DNA of 64,000 nucleotides from Pseudomonas sp. GD04019 (GCF_029837695.1 NZ_JAOEEA010000001.1:62001-126000); one strand, 5' to 3'. Counted from the first letter of the stretch, positions 16,809 to 25,716 are shown. A program made the numbers and translations. Notes: generated by a model not told the origin, from the sequence alone.

Positions 16809-17363
16809 ATGATTCGCATCGCCCTCCTCTGCGTCGCCGCCCTGTGCGCCAGCCCCGTCCTCGCCAAGGTCGAAGTCGAAGCCGCCGAACAGAAGAACAT
16901 CGGCCGCATCCTGATCGCCAAGATTTCCGAAGACATCGCCCCCGGCGACTACGAGGCGCTGTTCAAGGGCCTGCAGGCCCACCCCGGCAAGTTCGCCCGC
17001 AAGATCCTGCTGCTCGACAACATCGGCGGCAGCGCCGCCGAGGCCATGCGCATGGGCCGCCTGCTGCGCGAAACCGGCTTCGACACCCTGGTGCCGGCCA
17101 AGGGCGTGTGCCAGGGCAGCTGCGTCTACCTGCTGGCCGCCGGCCGCAAGAAGACCGTGCGCGGCTATGTCGGCATCCATCGCCCGCACTTCCCCGCCGG
17201 CGAATCCGCCCAGGCGCGCCTCGGCGGCATGCCCGCCAACCCGGCCGCCTACCTGCGCGACATGGGCGTGGCGCCCAGCCTGGCCGCCGACATGCAGGCC
17301 ATCGAGCCGCAGCGCATGAAGGTACTCAGCGCCCAGGACCTGGCGCGTTACCGGTTGAATTGA
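16809..17363 (+). CDS. Secreted ClpP/crotonase-fold-like protein (COG3904 type)
   Basis: The ATG at 16809 gives 184 aa, with a signal peptide ending in PVLA. The mature part contains LLLDNIGGSAAEAMRMGRLL, then VCQGSCVYLLAAGRKK and GYVGIHRPHF. This is the ClpP-like periplasmic fold, in which GGS forms the oxyanion loop, Ser of QGSC is the presumed nucleophile and the IHRP His the base. Known relatives are mostly uncharacterised. Proteolytic activity is therefore only inferred. Confidence 0.72.
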   Translation: MIRIALLCVAALCASPVLAKVEVEAAEQKNIGRILIAKISEDIAPGDYEALFKGLQAHPGKFARKILLLDNIGGSAAEAMRMGRLLRETGFDTLVPAKGVCQGSCVYLLAAGRKKTVRGYVGIHRPHFPAGESAQARLGGMPANPAAYLRDMGVAPSLAADMQAIEPQRMKVLSAQDLARYRLN

Positions 17364-17462
17364 TTGGCGGCTGGCCGCCGGCCAGCGCCACCCCGTAACA
17401 TCCGCCACCCGTTTTCACCGCAGCGACCGACCCGCACCGGCCGGTCCGCCCTCAGGTACCGC

Positions 17463-18905
17463 ATGAAAATCGCCCGCTTGCGCGCCGACATCCTGGCCGG
17501 CCTCACCTCGTCCTTCGCCCTGGTGCCCGAGTGCATCGCCTTCGCTCTGGTGGCCCAGCTCAACCCGCTGATGGGCCTGTACGGCGCCTTCATCATCTGC
17601 ACCATCACCGCCCTGTTCGGCGGCCGGCCGGGAATGATCTCCGGCGCGGCCGGCTCGATGGCGGTGGTGATAGTCGCCCTGGTGGTGCAGCACGGCGTGC
17701 AATACCTGCTGGCCACGGTGCTGCTCGGCGGCCTGCTGATGATCCTGTTCGGCGTGCTGCGCATGGGCAAGCTGGTGCGCATGGTGCCGCACCCGGTGAT
17801 GCTCGGCTTCGTCAACGGCCTGGCCATTGTCATCGCCCTGTCGCAGCTGGAGCACTTCCACGAAGGCGAAGGCTGGCTCAAGGGCGCGGCGCTGTACTGG
17901 ATGCTCGGCCTGGTGGCGCTGACCATGGCCATCGTCTACCTGCTGCCGAAGCTGACCCGCGCGGTGCCGCCGGCGCTGGTGGCCATCCTCGGCGTCGGCC
18001 TGCTGGTCTACCTGCTCGGCCTGCCCACCCGCACCCTCGGCGACATGGCGCACATCGCCGGCGGCCTGCCGCAGTTCGCCCTGCCGGACATCCCCTGGAA
18101 TCTGGAGACCCTGCGCATCATCGCGCCCTACGCGATCCTCATGGCGCTGGTCGGCCTGCTGGAAACCCTGCTCACCCTCAACCTCACCGACGAAATCACC
18201 CAGAGCCGCGGCCACACCAACCGCGAGTGCGTGGCCCTGGGCGCGGCCAACATTGTCTCCGGCGCGTTCGGCGGCATGGGCGGCTGCGCGATGATCGGCC
18301 AGACCGTGATCAACCTCAGCTCCGGTGGCCGCGGCCGCCTGTCCGGCGTGGTCAGTGGGGTGATGATCCTGCTGTTCGTGCTGTTCCTCTCGCCGCTGAT
18401 CGAGCTGATCCCGCTGGCCGCGCTGGTCGGCGTGATGCTCGTGGTGTCGCAGCAGACTTTCGCCTGGGGCTCGCTGCGCGTGCTCGGCAAGGTGCCGGCC
18501 AACGATGTGCTGGTGATCGTCGCCGTCACCGTGATCACCGTGTTCACCGACTTGGCCACCGCCGTGCTGTGCGGCATCGTTATCGCCGCGCTGAACTTCG
18601 CCTGGCACCACGCCCGCGAACTGTATGTGGACAGCAACGCGCAGCCCGACGGCAGCAAGCTGTACCGCGCCCACGGCACGCTGTTCTTCGCCAGCACCAC
18701 GCCCTTCCTCAACCTGTTCGACGTGGCGCAGGACCCGGACCAGGTGACGCTGGACTGCCGCCACCTGAGCTTCGTCGACTACTCCGCCATCGCCGCGCTG
18801 CACACTTTGCGCGAGCGCTATGCCAAGGCCGGCAAGCACCTGCGCGTGGTGCACCTGTCCGAGCGCTGCAAGCAACTGCTCAAGCGCGCCGGCATCCAGC
18901 ACTGA
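17463..18905 (+). CDS. SulP family anion transporter with STAS domain
   Basis: The ATG at 17463 yields 480 aa. The membrane part has about 10-12 segments with the SulP signature region (GLTSSFALVPECIAFALVA and GMISGAAGSMAVVI). A C-terminal STAS domain begins near residue 400 (LYRAHGTLFFASTTPFLNLF, VTLDCRHLSFVDYSAI). SulP proteins carry sulfate, bicarbonate or dicarboxylates; the substrate is not clear here. Single gene; a gaggcgg/ccgcctc hairpin without a T run lies after the stop. Confidence 0.9.
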   Translation: MKIARLRADILAGLTSSFALVPECIAFALVAQLNPLMGLYGAFIICTITALFGGRPGMISGAAGSMAVVIVALVVQHGVQYLLATVLLGGLLMILFGVLRMGKLVRMVPHPVMLGFVNGLAIVIALSQLEHFHEGEGWLKGAALYWMLGLVALTMAIVYLLPKLTRAVPPALVAILGVGLLVYLLGLPTRTLGDMAHIAGGLPQFALPDIPWNLETLRIIAPYAILMALVGLLETLLTLNLTDEITQSRGHTNRECVALGAANIVSGAFGGMGGCAMIGQTVINLSSGGRGRLSGVVSGVMILLFVLFLSPLIELIPLAALVGVMLVVSQQTFAWGSLRVLGKVPANDVLVIVAVTVITVFTDLATAVLCGIVIAALNFAWHHARELYVDSNAQPDGSKLYRAHGTLFFASTTPFLNLFDVAQDPDQVTLDCRHLSFVDYSAIAALHTLRERYAKAGKHLRVVHLSERCKQLLKRAGIQH

Positions 18906-18939
18906 ACCACGAGGCGGTCGCAAGGCCGCCTCGCCACGC

Positions 18940-19282
18940 TCAGGGCAGCTGCGCCATCTGCTGCAACGCGTCGATCACGTACTGCTGCAGCTCCAGCGGC
19001 AACGCCGCCAGCTGGCCGGTGTAGTTGCCGACCAGCGGGTAGTAATGCACCACGAGCCGCCAGGGCGCTGGCCTTGTCGGTGTACTGCACATGGGCGGTC
19101 ACATGGGTATCCGCCGCTATCGGCTGGTCGGCGTGGTCCAGGTGCAGCGTCTTGTTGTAGGTGATCTCAGCCTTGTACACGCGGTTGCTCTGGAAGCCGT
19201 AGGCCGAACCTGCGACCACGTAGTACACCCACCGGCCGCCGTGATGGTCCGGGGCTTCACCGTTGTATGTTCAGTTGGACAT
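18940..19282 (-). pseudogene. Broken small hypothetical gene (nonsense plus frameshift)
   Basis: From an ATG at 19282 with a good GGAG site, the frame reads MSN, then TGA (19271-19273), then continues in the same frame as TYNGEAPDHHGGRWVYYVVA through KTLHLDHADQ to YTDKASALA. Near 19055-19060 one extra G shifts the frame; removing it restores a sensible end, LVVHYYPLVGNYTGQLAALP to a TGA at 18940. Repaired, it would be about 113 aa. I do not know the family. Two independent lesions argue for a pseudogene rather than one sequencing error. Confidence 0.65.
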
Positions 19283-19506
19283 GTCCTGCTCCCTGGTCTC
19301 GGGGATCGCCGGCGACCCCACGTCGCCGGCAGACGCATCCTCCGCGCAAGGCGCCTCGGCATACCAAAGGGAACGGCTTCCCCGGGGCGCCCTCGGCCAG
19401 GTCTCAACGGTGCAATGATCGCTGCGTGATGCGGCCCGGAGCCTGTAGCGGCTCAAAGCGCAGGCACGCCCTGCCGCTCGGGGCATCAGCAGGTCGCGGC
19501 AGGCGC

Positions 19507-20169
19507 TTACACCCAGCCGTCGTTGCGCTTGCGCCGCACGCGCAGCACGGTCGGCAGCAGCAACCCGGCCAGCAGGCCGGCGCCGGCGATGCTGCCGCCA
19601 TACACCATGTAGCGCATCAGCACCTGCTTGTTCTCGCCGCCCAGCTGCGCCTGAGCCTCGCGCAGTTCCGCCTGGGCCTGGTTCAACTGGCTGTCCAGGT
19701 CGCTGCGGGTGGCCTGCAGCTCATCGATCAACTTCTTGCGCGAATCCAGCGTCTCCTGCATGCCCTGCACACGGGTGTTCCAGGTGTCGTCGATGCCCTT
19801 CAGCTCGGCGCTCAGGTCGGCCACCTTCTGCTCCAGCTGCGGCAGGCGCTCGGCCTGGCCGGGCACGCTCTGCAGGTCGCGGGTGAGAATCCATACGCTG
19901 TCGCCGTTATCGCTGCGCACCTGGCTGTAGTCGCCCTGGCTGCGCAGCAGCTCGACCTTCTGCCCCGAGCCGAGCGAGCCGACGATGCGGTAGCCATCGG
20001 TGGGGCCGCTGCGCACATAGGTGCTCAGGCTGTCGCTGACCCAGCGCGAATTCTGCGCGCCCTCCTCGGCCTGCGCGCCGGCGGCGTACAAAGTGCCCAG
20101 CAAGCAGCTGCCGAGCACGCGGGGTTGGAAGAAAGAGGCAATCACGGAACGCAGACGGGACAAGAGCAT
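19507..20169 (-). CDS. TIGR04211-type SH3 domain protein (YgiM-like)
   Basis: The ATG at 20169 gives 220 aa: signal peptide ending in GAQA, a bacterial SH3 domain (about residues 35-105, VSDSLSTYVRSGPTDGYRIV to VWILTRDLQ), a long coiled coil (about 110-185) and one C-terminal transmembrane helix followed by RRKRNDGWV. This is the layout of E. coli YgiM and its relatives, envelope proteins tied to the cell surface. Function is unknown. Confidence 0.88.
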   Translation of the reverse strand: MLLSRLRSVIASFFQPRVLGSCLLGTLYAAGAQAEEGAQNSRWVSDSLSTYVRSGPTDGYRIVGSLGSGQKVELLRSQGDYSQVRSDNGDSVWILTRDLQSVPGQAERLPQLEQKVADLSAELKGIDDTWNTRVQGMQETLDSRKKLIDELQATRSDLDSQLNQAQAELREAQAQLGGENKQVLMRYMVYGGSIAGAGLLAGLLLPTVLRVRRKRNDGWV

Positions 20170-20394
20170 GGGCAATCTTCACCAGACAGGGGAACGGAGC
20201 CCGCAAGCGGGCACGACCACGTCGACAACCCGTAAAGGCGCAAACGGACCGACGGGTGACAGACCGCGTGAGTCCATCCGAGTTCGCCAACCCCCGGTCG
20301 GTTCGGACGAGCTGCTTCCGCGCCGAACAGGCGCCCGACGCCCCTGCGCCCATGCCGGCAGGAGCGCCAACGCGCCATGCAGCCACCCCGTTCC

Positions 20395-21138
20395 TCAGCG
20401 CAGCGTGTAGCCCTTGTCCACCACCCAGTCCTGGCCGTACACGCCACGCGCGCCGTGGGACAGCTGGAACAACACCACCTCGGCTACCGCCTCGGAACTG
20501 AGGAACTCGTTGTCCACCAGGCGCGCGCTCACCTCGCTGGCCACACCGGCCAGCGCCTCGTCCGCCAGGCCCAGGCTGTTCCAGATCGGCGTGGCGGTCG
20601 GGCCCGGCGACACCAGGTTCAGGCGCAGGCCCTCGCCCGCATGCTCCAGCGCCATGCTGCGCACCAAACTGGACAGCGCCGCCTTGGTGGCGATGTACGC
20701 ACCCAGGCCGACAAAGCCCAGGTGGCGCAGAAAGGTGCTGATGAACACCACCGACGCCGGCCGCGCCAGCTGCGCCTTCAGCGCATAAAAGGTATTCACC
20801 GCGCCGGCGCCGTTGATGCGCCATTGCTCGTCGAACGCCTGCAGATCACTGCCCGGCGCCAGCTTGGCGATGCCCGCGTTGGGCACCAGGTAATGCACCT
20901 CGCCCAGCTCGGCAGCCCGCTCGGCGAGGGCCTGCAGCGACGCCTCGCGGGTCACGTCGCCCTCGAACCAGAACAGCCGCTCGGGATACCGCGCCAACAG
21001 CGGCTCCAGCCCACCCAGGCTGCGAGACATCGCCAGCACCCGCGCACCGCGCTGCAACAGCTGCTCGCACACGGCCAGGCCAATACCGGAACTGGCGCCG
21101 GTCACCACCGCCAGGCGTTGTTCGAATTGATCGTTCAT
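20395..21138 (-). CDS. Short-chain dehydrogenase/reductase
   Basis: From ATG 21138 the protein is 247 aa. It has the NAD(P) motif TGASSGIG, NAG (VPNAGIA), a catalytic Ser in VVFISTF, and YxxxK (AYIATKAALSS). This is a classical SDR oxidoreductase; substrate cannot be inferred. The gene is followed by the SH3 protein gene 225 bases downstream on the same strand, probably a separate unit. Confidence 0.88.
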   Translation of the reverse strand: MNDQFEQRLAVVTGASSGIGLAVCEQLLQRGARVLAMSRSLGGLEPLLARYPERLFWFEGDVTREASLQALAERAAELGEVHYLVPNAGIAKLAPGSDLQAFDEQWRINGAGAVNTFYALKAQLARPASVVFISTFLRHLGFVGLGAYIATKAALSSLVRSMALEHAGEGLRLNLVSPGPTATPIWNSLGLADEALAGVASEVSARLVDNEFLSSEAVAEVVLFQLSHGARGVYGQDWVVDKGYTLR

Positions 21139-21202
21139 GACTACCTCGAAACAGGAAAAAAAGGGCGCACCCCGGACCAGGCCCGGAGCAGCAACACAGG
21201 GA

Positions 21203-21550
21203 TCAATGGGGATAGAGCCGCCCCTGGCGCAGGTCCACGCGCTGGCCGCGCTCGAAGCGCTGCTGCGGCGAGCGAATCCAGCGCTCCTCGCCCGCTTCGT
21301 CACGCACGATGTAGGCGGTACCGGTCTGGCCACTGGCACGCTGCACCTGCGCCCCACCCCAGCCACCCACCGCCGCACCAACCACAGCCCCAACCGGGCC
21401 ACCGGCTGCGGCCCCCACCATCAACCCGGTCAGCCCACCGAAACCGGTGCCGACCGAGTTCTCTTCCTGCTCCGCCACCACCTCGGCGGCCTGAACGGAT
21501 TGCACGGCCAGCAGGCCGATACTGAAAGCAAGCAAGGCAAAGCGATTCAT
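21203..21550 (-). CDS. Secreted glycine-zipper protein
   Basis: A 115-aa protein with a signal peptide ending in SVQAAE. A glycine zipper segment follows (GGLTGLMVGAAAGGPVGAVV and on to GGWGG), then a polar C-terminal half with YIVRDEAGEERWIRSP. Glycine-zipper (2TM) proteins insert in or span the envelope and are often stress related. It is the last normal high-GC gene before the AT-rich island. A 64-bp gap separates its stop from the SDR gene start on the same strand. Confidence 0.78.
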   Translation of the reverse strand: MNRFALLAFSIGLLAVQSVQAAEVVAEQEENSVGTGFGGLTGLMVGAAAGGPVGAVVGAAVGGWGGAQVQRASGQTGTAYIVRDEAGEERWIRSPQQRFERGQRVDLRQGRLYPH

Positions 21551-21815
21551 CTGAGTACTCCGTTATGTAGGCGTTGCGCCGGGAGCTACTCAGCTTTCAT
21601 GCCAGATATTTTTCTCTTTAATTTCATACGGTTGAGAAATACAGAAGTCGTCATGACAACAGCGGAACGCTGTCGATAAGACACGAGCAAAGGTCGGAAT
21701 GACAGCGAAGCGGCAGCGGCGAGAGGCTACCCGAGAGAGAAATTCACGCACTGACTGAAAGGACAACTTGCGTGACGTGGTTGGCATTAGCTAAGTTCGG
21801 ATAACGCTACTGGCG

Positions 21816-21995
21816 ATGCGCCACCCCAACCGCATCGCCGAACAGGATGTCGGCCCACTGGGCCGGTTAGCCGAGCTGGCTCGGCGCGATAAGGAATTTG
21901 AAATGCGTTTCGACTTCTGGAGGCTGCTCACCGCCTCCCCTCAGCCAATAACTCCTCCAGGAATATATCTGCTCTCAGATATATTCGCCTACTAG
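21816..21995 (+). CDS. Doubtful 59-aa ORF or gene remnant at the island border
   Basis: The frame begins MRHPNRIAEQDVGPLG and continues with LAELARRDKEFEMRFDFWRL. Its first 40 codons have Pseudomonas-like codon use, while the last 19 run through the AT-rich palindrome to a TAG. The first part may be the truncated end of a chromosomal gene cut by the island. No good ribosome site is visible. I do not recognise the family. Confidence 0.3.
   Translation: MRHPNRIAEQDVGPLGRLAELARRDKEFEMRFDFWRLLTASPQPITPPGIYLLSDIFAY
21961..21986. repeat. Perfect AT-rich palindrome upstream of the phosphoesterase-STAND gene
   Basis: GAATATATCTG, a 4-base loop, then CAGATATATTC: 11-bp arms with no mismatch, about 108 bases before the gene start. 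It could be an operator, a terminator-like hairpin or a recombination footprint. Confidence 0.6.
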
Positions 21996-22093
21996 CTCTA
22001 ATCTTTAGTAATTCGTAAGCAAGAAGTATTAAGACACAGCGAGCCTTGAGTACAACAAATATAAAACCTTCCGCCGATGATTAAAGAGAAGAA

Positions 22094-25000
22094 ATGAATA
22101 TAAACTGGCTACACATATCCGACATTCATTTCCACCCGCGCAGCCAATGGAGAGACAACCAGTCAATAGACTCTCTACTAGAATATCTTTCAGAATCATT
22201 TTCCAAGAAAGAACTGCCGCTACCTGACTTAATTTTTTGCACCGGCGACATAGCCTTTGGAGAGAGCTCTAACGCACCACTCCACGAACAATATTCCGAC
22301 GCAGAAAATTTCTTCAACAAACTGTTAAATGCATGTGGAAAAGACGGGAAGCCTTTAGCAAAAGAAAGACTATTCATCGTACCGGGCAATCACGACATTA
22401 ATAGAAACAAGATAAATCAAGATGCACAAGAGACCTTAATCCGCTGGGCAGGGGCCTCACATCAACACATTGATAAAATAAATCAAAGATTTCAAGACAA
22501 GAGCAAAGAGTTCCTGACAATCATCTCCAGGCTTGACGAATATGGAGATTTCGTCAAAAACTATTTACCGCATCAGCATGATCCCGAAGGCAGACATCGC
22601 TATTCCAAAACAATAAATATCAATGATGTGAAAATAGGAGTATCAGGCTTTAACTCTGCTTGGACATGCTCTGGCCCCGAAGACGATAGGAACCTATGGC
22701 TTGCTGCGAACTGGCAATTCAATAAAGCACAAGAAGAAGCAAAAGGATGCGATATTAAAATAGGGCTGATTCATCATCCGACTGACTGGCTAAATAACTC
22801 AGACAGAAACATTGCAACTGCATCGATACCAACAAAATATGACTTCTGGCTACATGGGCACAGCCACAACGCATGGGTAACGCCTAGCCAAAACAACATC
22901 ATGATTGCTGCCGGAGCGGTTGGAGCGTCCAGCTCCGAGGAATTTGGGGTCAACCTCGTATCTCTGGACTTCAGTAGCAAGTCGGGCGTAGTGCATCTGC
23001 TTACGAAGAAAGCAGGGTGCGACTGGACTATCCAGCCTATTCCACAGCATGCTCCATTTGGGAAATGGGAGTTTAACTTCCCCAGCCGCATTATAAAAAC
23101 CAACACGACCGTAGCAGAAAAGCAAAAACCATCGGGCAGCACTATTGACGCAGCTATTACCGAGAAACTCTTAGCCACTCGACTAAAAGAAGCATTAAAA
23201 CTATTCTCCAATCACACCAACGAATGGATAGCTCCAACAATATCAACAGAAGCGGAGAACGGGGACAGACAAGAGTCCGCAACCTTTATTACACCAGAAG
23301 AGATAACAAAATCCCCACGAGACCTACTAATAAGTGCACCACCACAACATGGACTAACATGTCTATCGCACTATCTAATACATGATGCATGGACCAAACA
23401 AAATACATTCTGGTTATATTTAGATGCCAGAAACACAAAGCCACACAGAGAAGCCATTTTAAAGCAGCAGGATAAAGAACTACAGGAAGCATCCAGACAA
23501 GAAACGGATATATCGTGCGTGGTGCTAGATTCTTGGTCGCCTTCTGAAAAAGACGGAATCAAACTTCTAAATAAAATATATGAAACATACCCAAATATCC
23601 CAATAATATGCATGCAGCAAACAACAAACAGCCTGAGTATTAACCAATCCAAGCCATTAGCAAGAACGCCTGAGAACCTCTATCTCTGGTCACTACCACG
23701 AGAAAGCATCAGGAAAATAGTTTCCCTCTATAACGACAAGAAAACGATTGGCGACGAGAACAGCATTACCACAAGAATAATCTCAGACATGGAGGTTCTT
23801 AATTTACACAGAACCGCACTGAACTGCCTAACACTGCTAAAAGTCTCCGAAATAGACTTTGATGAGAACCCAGTTAACCGCACCGAGATAATAAAGCGAG
23901 TACTCTTTTTACTATTCAATATAGATGACATCCCAACCTATAAATCCAAGCCAGACCTTAAGGACTGCGAACATGCCTTGGGGTATTTCTGCGAACAGCT
24001 TATAAAGGATGGCGCTTACGGATTTACTCGCTCAAAATTCCTCACCGAAATAAATGACCACGCAAGATCACAACTCATGGACATTGAGACACAAGTTGTC
24101 TTCGACGTCCTATATGAGAATAATATAATCGCCCAAATAGGAGACCAATTTTACTTCCGATTCTCATACTGGCTATTTTACTTCGCAGCTCAACGTATGC
24201 ACCATAGCAAAGAGTTCGCTGACTACATATTTGAGGACATGCGTTACTCCCAATACCCAGAGCTTATTGAATTCTACACCGGAATTGACAGACGCAGAGA
24301 AGATGCGCTTAGCACACTTACGGAAGATCTAAAACGAGTTAGACTAGCAGTTCATGACAACTGCGGCCTACCTGAAGACCTCAACCCTTATCGTCTAGGA
24401 AAATGGAATTCCTCTGAAGAAACAAAGGAGATAATGCAACAGGAAGTTGCCAACGGAGTAGCAGAGTCGAATCTTCCAGAGATAATAAAGGATCGATACG
24501 CAGACAAAAATTACGACTGCAAAAGACCATATAATCAAACCTTTGGCAGCGTTCTATCGGAACATCATTTTGTTCGACTAGTACAAGCAACCTCTGCCGG
24601 CTCTAGAGCCCTAAGGAATAGCGATTACGCCAATATTGATCTGAAAAAAGAGTTACTATCTGAACTACTAAAATGCTGGGATCAAATTTCCAGAGTGATC
24701 TTTACAATCCTTCCAATGCTCATGGAAAACAAATCCGCAACATACGATGGCGTTCATATAATATTGCTTGGCGAACAATATGGAAATACTCTCATCGAAA
24801 GATTTTCGAGCATCCTCACAACGATCCCATCTTCAGTATCTCGAACATTCTCAGACGACCTCTTCTCAATGAAGATGGGGCCATTGTTTTACGATCAGCT
24901 AAAAAACACTTCAATCACAGAGCTAAGCAAACACACATTAATACTTCTACTTATCTCCAAAAGACCTCGCGACTGGCACAAAGAAGTCAGCAAATACATA

Positions 25001-25222
25001 TCTCAAGTTCAACATAATTCATTCTATCTTTTTGATATTTACACAAATCTTAGATCGCAATACAGATACTCCTTTGCATCCACAAAAGTTCTTGGAGAAA
25101 TAGAATACTTAATCAAGATGGCTGCAGCCAAGCATAGTACAGGCAGTAAAACACCGAACTCTAAAATGATCAGCAAAATAAATCCCAAAGTAATTCCTGA
25201 CAGAGAAAGTCCAAGCGACTAA
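22094..25222 (+). CDS. Calcineurin-like phosphoesterase fused to a degenerate STAND/NACHT-like module, candidate defence protein
   Basis: The 1042-aa protein has two parts. Residues 1-310 are a metallophosphoesterase with all metal-site motifs: HISDIH (D10, H12), TGD (D52), PGNHD (N99-D101), IHH (227-228) and HGHSH (254-258). From about 405 to 705 there is a STAND-like NTPase outline: a P-loop position (DLLISAPPQHGLTCLSHYL) lacking GK[ST], a Walker-B-like SCVVLDSW (D479), a sensor-like IPIICMQQTT, and FRFSYWLFYFAAQRM, resembling the F.h.s..EYFAA signature after NACHT domains. The remaining 330 residues are helical and may be the sensor. Codons such as AGA and ATA are frequent, unlike neighbouring genes. 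This suggests horizontal acquisition. Fusion of an effector enzyme to a STAND-type module is typical of antiphage proteins; that role is inferred. Confidence 0.82.
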   Translation: MNINWLHISDIHFHPRSQWRDNQSIDSLLEYLSESFSKKELPLPDLIFCTGDIAFGESSNAPLHEQYSDAENFFNKLLNACGKDGKPLAKERLFIVPGNHDINRNKINQDAQETLIRWAGASHQHIDKINQRFQDKSKEFLTIISRLDEYGDFVKNYLPHQHDPEGRHRYSKTININDVKIGVSGFNSAWTCSGPEDDRNLWLAANWQFNKAQEEAKGCDIKIGLIHHPTDWLNNSDRNIATASIPTKYDFWLHGHSHNAWVTPSQNNIMIAAGAVGASSSEEFGVNLVSLDFSSKSGVVHLLTKKAGCDWTIQPIPQHAPFGKWEFNFPSRIIKTNTTVAEKQKPSGSTIDAAITEKLLATRLKEALKLFSNHTNEWIAPTISTEAENGDRQESATFITPEEITKSPRDLLISAPPQHGLTCLSHYLIHDAWTKQNTFWLYLDARNTKPHREAILKQQDKELQEASRQETDISCVVLDSWSPSEKDGIKLLNKIYETYPNIPIICMQQTTNSLSINQSKPLARTPENLYLWSLPRESIRKIVSLYNDKKTIGDENSITTRIISDMEVLNLHRTALNCLTLLKVSEIDFDENPVNRTEIIKRVLFLLFNIDDIPTYKSKPDLKDCEHALGYFCEQLIKDGAYGFTRSKFLTEINDHARSQLMDIETQVVFDVLYENNIIAQIGDQFYFRFSYWLFYFAAQRMHHSKEFADYIFEDMRYSQYPELIEFYTGIDRRREDALSTLTEDLKRVRLAVHDNCGLPEDLNPYRLGKWNSSEETKEIMQQEVANGVAESNLPEIIKDRYADKNYDCKRPYNQTFGSVLSEHHFVRLVQATSAGSRALRNSDYANIDLKKELLSELLKCWDQISRVIFTILPMLMENKSATYDGVHIILLGEQYGNTLIERFSSILTTIPSSVSRTFSDDLFSMKMGPLFYDQLKNTSITELSKHTLILLLISKRPRDWHKEVSKYISQVQHNSFYLFDIYTNLRSQYRYSFASTKVLGEIEYLIKMAAAKHSTGSKTPNSKMISKINPKVIPDRESPSD

Positions 25223-25281
25223 TAGCCATCATCACACCCCGAATTAAATCTGGGTGAGCTTTTAACCCTAAGGGAGGTAAC

Positions 25282-25323
25282 GGATTTTTGGTGGGGCCAA
25301 CCACATAGCCCCACCAAAGTATC
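25282..25323. repeat. Inverted repeat at the right border of the island
   Basis: TTTGGTGGGGC (25287-25297) and GCCCCACCAAA (25308-25318) form perfect 11-bp arms around a 10-base loop, extended by GGAT/ATCC after a 2-base mismatch. It lies 60 bases after the phosphoesterase gene. There is no T run after it, so it is not a standard terminator. Confidence 0.55.
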
Positions 25324-25411
25324 CACTCTGAGAGAAAATCTATAGATAGGGAGAACAGCAAAAAATCTTCTCCCACGCTAAAGTGCTCGCCCTAACATAG
25401 AGTTCCTATCG

Positions 25412-25627
25412 ATGAGCAACGACCCCCTCCACGGCCTCCCCCTGAAAGCCATCGTCCAGGCCCTGGTCGACAAACACGGCTGGGACCGCCTCGGCCAGCT
25501 CATCGCCATTCGCTGCTTCACCCACGACCCCAGCGTCGACTCCAGCCTCAAGTTCCTGCGCAAAACACCCTGGGCGCGGGAGAAGGTCGAAGCGCTGTAT
25601 ATCAAGGACATCGCCAACAAGCGCTGA
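25412..25627 (+). CDS. VF530 family (DUF2132) protein
   Basis: A 71-aa protein with the family core [21 protein letters not shown] and [20 protein letters not shown], including the WAREKVE end. VF530 proteins are small alpha-helical, putatively DNA-binding proteins conserved in gammaproteobacteria. GC content and codon use return to the Pseudomonas norm here, marking the right edge of the island. Confidence 0.9.
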   Translation: MSNDPLHGLPLKAIVQALVDKHGWDRLGQLIAIRCFTHDPSVDSSLKFLRKTPWAREKVEALYIKDIANKR

Positions 25628-25716
25628 GCCGCGCCACCGCGACCATCCGGCGGGCGACCCAATCGGCGAGCGCGAGGCGCTGTCATAACCGGACCAGCAC
25701 CCTTCGGGGAGGTCCC

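Larger units (their letters stand above)
21551..22093. other. Left border of the AT-rich island
   Basis: The base composition falls sharply from about 21.6 kb onwards. The region contains one higher-GC 59-codon frame (21816-21995), a perfect palindrome (21961-21986) and, after that, an AT-rich leader for the 1042-aa gene with an AGAGAAG ribosome site just before 22094. I see no integrase, tRNA or direct repeats that would define an attachment site. Confidence 0.55.

Noticed and set aside
20170..20394. Possible small gene between the SH3 protein and SDR genes
   Set aside because: Only overlapping GC-rich frames without a start signal or known motifs.
21590..21787. 65-codon minus-strand frame at the left island border
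   Set aside because: Cys/Arg-rich, no ribosome site and no family resemblance; it lies in the compositional transition zone.
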